Source: Maribacter flavus
GTDB lineage: Bacteria > Bacteroidota > Bacteroidia > Flavobacteriales > Flavobacteriaceae
NCBI RefSeq assembly: GCF_008386635.1
Contig: NZ_VUOE01000002.1
Location: 310,001-374,000, forward strand
Length of the DNA stretch: 64,000 nt
Reading direction: 5' to 3'
Shown: positions 62,042 to 64,000 of the stretch, piece after piece
How the letters are laid out: each line of letters begins with the position of its first letter
Numbering within the stretch: the first letter of the stretch is position 1
Position numbers and translations under genes: made by a program
The notes under the pieces: model-generated
What the model was told of the DNA's origin: nothing
Databases searched by the model: none
The model's input: only the letters and a program-made list of their open reading frames with translations

Positions 62042-62067
62042 AAAAGCGCCATGAATGGCGCTTTTTT
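62042..62067. terminator. Terminator between trxB and convergent gene
   Basis: Stem AAAAGCGCCAT / ATGGCGCTTTT with a 2-nt loop, followed by T-tract. Probably acts in both directions. Confidence 0.88.
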
Positions 62068-62089
62068 GTTCCATAAAAATGCCGCTTTT

Positions 62090-62542
62090 CTAATCGATTC
62101 GTTTATAATTTTCGGCATAAATTCTATTGCCGTTATCGTCCAAGGTAATCTGGCTGTAATTGTTTTCGTCCAACACCAGTTCAAACTTAAAGACTTTCAC
62201 GGTGTCCTGAACCTTCATCATTTCTGCGGAGGCAAACTCCAAACGCTCTTCCAACTCGTCTTCAGTATTGGTATAGGACCCATATCCAAACCATTCTACT
62301 GGATCGTCAGGTGAGTAGCGAGTCCACATTACTTTGCCTTTACTGTAGATTTTTACTTGCCGATATCCATTTACGTTTTGTAAGGTGTCCGAAACACCTT
62401 GTTCATCATAATTATATCGGTTGATTAGCTCCCAAGTCCCTTCCAGGGAATTTGGTGTTTGCAGTTTTGTGGAAGCAATACTGGTAAGGGTAACCAATAT
62501 AAACATCAAAAAAACCGACCCAATTAATTTTTTCATGGCCAA
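62090..62542 (-). CDS. Small secreted lipocalin-like protein of unknown function
   Basis: 150 residues (an in-frame ATG two codons later gives the cleaner MKKLIGSVFLMFILV signal). After the signal peptide (about 1-25) the chain opens SLEGTWELINRYNY and alternates beta strands (GYRQVKIYSKGKVMWTRYS, VKVFKFELVLDENNYSQITL), which suggests a small lipocalin-type barrel found in many Bacteroidota secreted proteins. No catalytic residues are recognised. Confidence 0.72.
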   Translation of the reverse strand: MAMKKLIGSVFLMFILVTLTSIASTKLQTPNSLEGTWELINRYNYDEQGVSDTLQNVNGYRQVKIYSKGKVMWTRYSPDDPVEWFGYGSYTNTEDELEERLEFASAEMMKVQDTVKVFKFELVLDENNYSQITLDDNGNRIYAENYKRID

Positions 62543-62648
62543 ATTATTTAATGATTATTAATACCATAAAAGATACAAATAATATTAATAATTTAACAAA
62601 ATTTATATATAATAATTACAAAATATTCATTAATGTTTTATCTGGATT

Positions 62649-63698
62649 CTACTGTTTAAATGAATTTAAGGTATTTACAAGCAACTCGATATCTGAAGAG
62701 CGGTGCGAGGCAGAAAGTACAATACGGCTCATATTGTCTGAAGCATCATCGGGATAATTGAAGTTGGTAATCACCATCTTTTGCATTTCAAGGAATTCCA
62801 CCAACTTCGGATTTAGAAAGGTAAATGTTGGGTGCCCATCCATGTACCTAAAATGCTTCAGCGATTCCAACTTCTCCAAAAATCGGGCTAGATTTTCCTG
62901 CAGTATTGTTCGTCTTTCATAATAGATGGGCGTTGCTTCCAAAAAGGTGGCCACCGCGGCAGGACTTGCCGGACTTGCCCCGCCATAAAACGAACTGTTT
63001 TCCATTTGTAGCAAGTCTTCCTTGTTTCCAAAAATAGCGCCCGCTTGTATCCCAAACCCCTTTCCCAAGGAGCAACATACAAATAGTTTTTTAGGGTTCA
63101 ACGCCTCCAAAGAACGATAGACACCGCTCCCGTTATTTCCAATAATACCAATGCCATGGGAATCGTCCGCCACGATGACTATATCTTTTAGGGGAAGTAT
63201 TTTCAAACTTTCAAAATTGGGAAAACCACCACCTGAAAAATCAATGGCGTCCATGAAAAGTACCGGTGTTTTGGCGTTGGGTTCATTCAGGTAATTTCGC
63301 AGCGCTATGTTCAAGCTGGCATAGGTTACATAGTTCTTGACCTTGTTCCTGAAAAGTGCAGAGTGGGTATTGGGTGCAAAAAAGGGCTTGTAGGATTTAT
63401 TGTGGATATAATCCGATAAAAACTGTCCCGCCAAATAACCGGATGATTGTGTTATACAGGCTTCACTGCCCACCAAATCTGCAAGATAGTCCTCTGCCAG
63501 TGCAAATACCGAAAACCGGACGTTGGATTTTCTGGAAGCACTATAATTGGTGCCGTATTTCCGGATATTTTTGATAAATAGATCCTGAAAGGGTTCATAG
63601 TCTTGGAGCCCCAAATAGGATGTCCCGCCAAAGTACAGGTATTTTTCATCCGCTACCGTAATCTGTCTTCCTGGAAATGAATCGATGTACAAGGCCAT
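62649..63698 (-). CDS. BioF-like PLP-dependent aminotransferase/oxoamine synthase
   Basis: 349 residues of the fold-type I alpha-oxoamine synthase group (BioF/KBL). PLP contacts are ADDSHGIGIIG (Asp179, His181) and CSLGKGFGIQAGA with Schiff-base Lys213. It is somewhat shorter than BioF (about 385 residues), with a trimmed N-terminus, and the residue pattern is not that of a standard BioF, so biotin synthesis is not certain. It lies 5 bp after a dipeptide epimerase gene, which points to peptidoglycan-peptide or amino-acid metabolism instead. Confidence 0.8.
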   Translation of the reverse strand: MALYIDSFPGRQITVADEKYLYFGGTSYLGLQDYEPFQDLFIKNIRKYGTNYSASRKSNVRFSVFALAEDYLADLVGSEACITQSSGYLAGQFLSDYIHNKSYKPFFAPNTHSALFRNKVKNYVTYASLNIALRNYLNEPNAKTPVLFMDAIDFSGGGFPNFESLKILPLKDIVIVADDSHGIGIIGNNGSGVYRSLEALNPKKLFVCCSLGKGFGIQAGAIFGNKEDLLQMENSSFYGGASPASPAAVATFLEATPIYYERRTILQENLARFLEKLESLKHFRYMDGHPTFTFLNPKLVEFLEMQKMVITNFNYPDDASDNMSRIVLSASHRSSDIELLVNTLNSFKQ

Positions 63699-63703
63699 GA
63701 AGC

Positions 63704-64000
63704 TTATAATAGGGTTATACCGCTACCGGCCAATTCCGGAAAAATGACCTTTCCGTTCTCCTGTATCTCCACGCCCTTGGCAATATCTTCCTTTAAAAGC
63801 ATTGCTCCGTCCATATCCACGTAATCCAATTGTGGTAATAACTGTGCAATGGCCGAAATACCAACGGAAGATTCCGTCATACATCCTACCATGACTTTTA
63901 GTCCCAATTCTTTACCCTTTTTAATCATGCGCAGGGCAGGAGTGAGGCCTCCACACTTAGTGAGCTTAATATTGATTCCATTAAAATGTAAGGCACATTT
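63704..64000 (-). CDS. L-Ala-D/L-Glu (dipeptide) epimerase, C-terminal part
   Basis: The last 98 residues plus stop of an enolase-superfamily enzyme; the 5' end lies beyond the window. [17 protein letters not shown] supplies the conserved Lys acid/base on barrel strand 6; [18 protein letters not shown] and [12 protein letters not shown] are the closing strands with the DxD substrate clamp typical of dipeptide epimerases (YkfB/YcjG). It acts in recycling of murein peptides. Co-transcribed with the BioF-like gene. Confidence 0.88.
   Translation of the reverse strand, partial: KCALHFNGINIKLTKCGGLTPALRMIKKGKELGLKVMVGCMTESSVGISAIAQLLPQLDYVDMDGAMLLKEDIAKGVEIQENGKVIFPELAGSGITLL

Noticed and set aside
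1..64000. CRISPR arrays, tRNA or rRNA genes, insertion sequences, prophage, attachment sites
   Set aside because: No spaced direct repeats, cloverleaf sequences, transposase or integrase genes were seen on either strand.

Overview
The window reads as chromosome of a marine Bacteroidota bacterium, most likely family Flavobacteriaceae. The evidence is AT-rich intergenic DNA, -7 boxes of the TAnnTTTG type, CarboxypepD_reg/TonB receptors, LytTR regulators, YaiO-type barrels, many short 'MK..' lipoprotein and signal-peptide genes, and a formylglycine-generating enzyme. I see no rRNA, tRNA, CRISPR array, insertion sequence or prophage. About 61 protein genes fill most of the sequence.

Region 1 (1-6.5 kb) is a tightly overlapping signalling operon: a receiver (cut by the window edge), an H-NOX haem nitric-oxide sensor, a multi-PAS histidine kinase, a FIST (NosP-like) sensor, a second histidine kinase, an Hpt phosphotransfer protein and a LytTR response regulator. 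It looks like a phosphorelay fed by two different kinds of NO sensor. Region 2 (7.1-19.3 kb) is an exopolysaccharide-type locus: a TPR/outer-membrane barrel, a glycosyltransferase fused to a phospho-receiver domain, a flippase, a GT4 glycosyltransferase, a membrane-anchored GH5-like glycosidase, an Ig-like lipoprotein and a large GT-C-like membrane protein. The receiver-GT2 fusion gives a plausible direct output for the relay next door.

Region 3 (19.7-44.8 kb) is a sulfur/redox island: two sulfide:quinone oxidoreductase-type flavoproteins, two CstB-like persulfide dioxygenase-sulfurtransferases, a TsdA-like thiosulfate dehydrogenase with a porin, exported DsrE, rhodanese, YeeE/YedE and TSUP sulfur transporters, cytochrome bd, a 1-Cys peroxiredoxin, an OprC-like copper receptor, an HMA protein, two universal stress proteins and a cysteine-containing Crp/Fnr regulator. 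Thirteen copies of a GTAAC-N4-GTTAC palindrome (or close variants) lie upstream of these genes. Each is followed 22 nt later (once 23) by a TAnnTTTG-like -7 box, the geometry of a class II Crp/Fnr activator. The regulator gene sits in one of the controlled operons, and its recognition helix has Val where E. coli CRP has Glu181, which fits TGTAA rather than TGTGA half-sites. This is the strongest finding in the window.

Region 4 (44.9-64 kb) is more ordinary: DUF2200 and DUF1080 proteins, a three-gene DUF2126-transglutaminase / ATP-grasp-alpha-E / transglutaminase operon, dienelactone hydrolase, a periplasmic metallo-beta-lactamase-fold protein, YceI, transketolase and transaldolase, a lipoprotein formylglycine-generating enzyme, an orphan LytTR regulator, thioredoxin reductase, a small secreted protein, a BioF-like PLP enzyme and the 3' end of a dipeptide epimerase gene.
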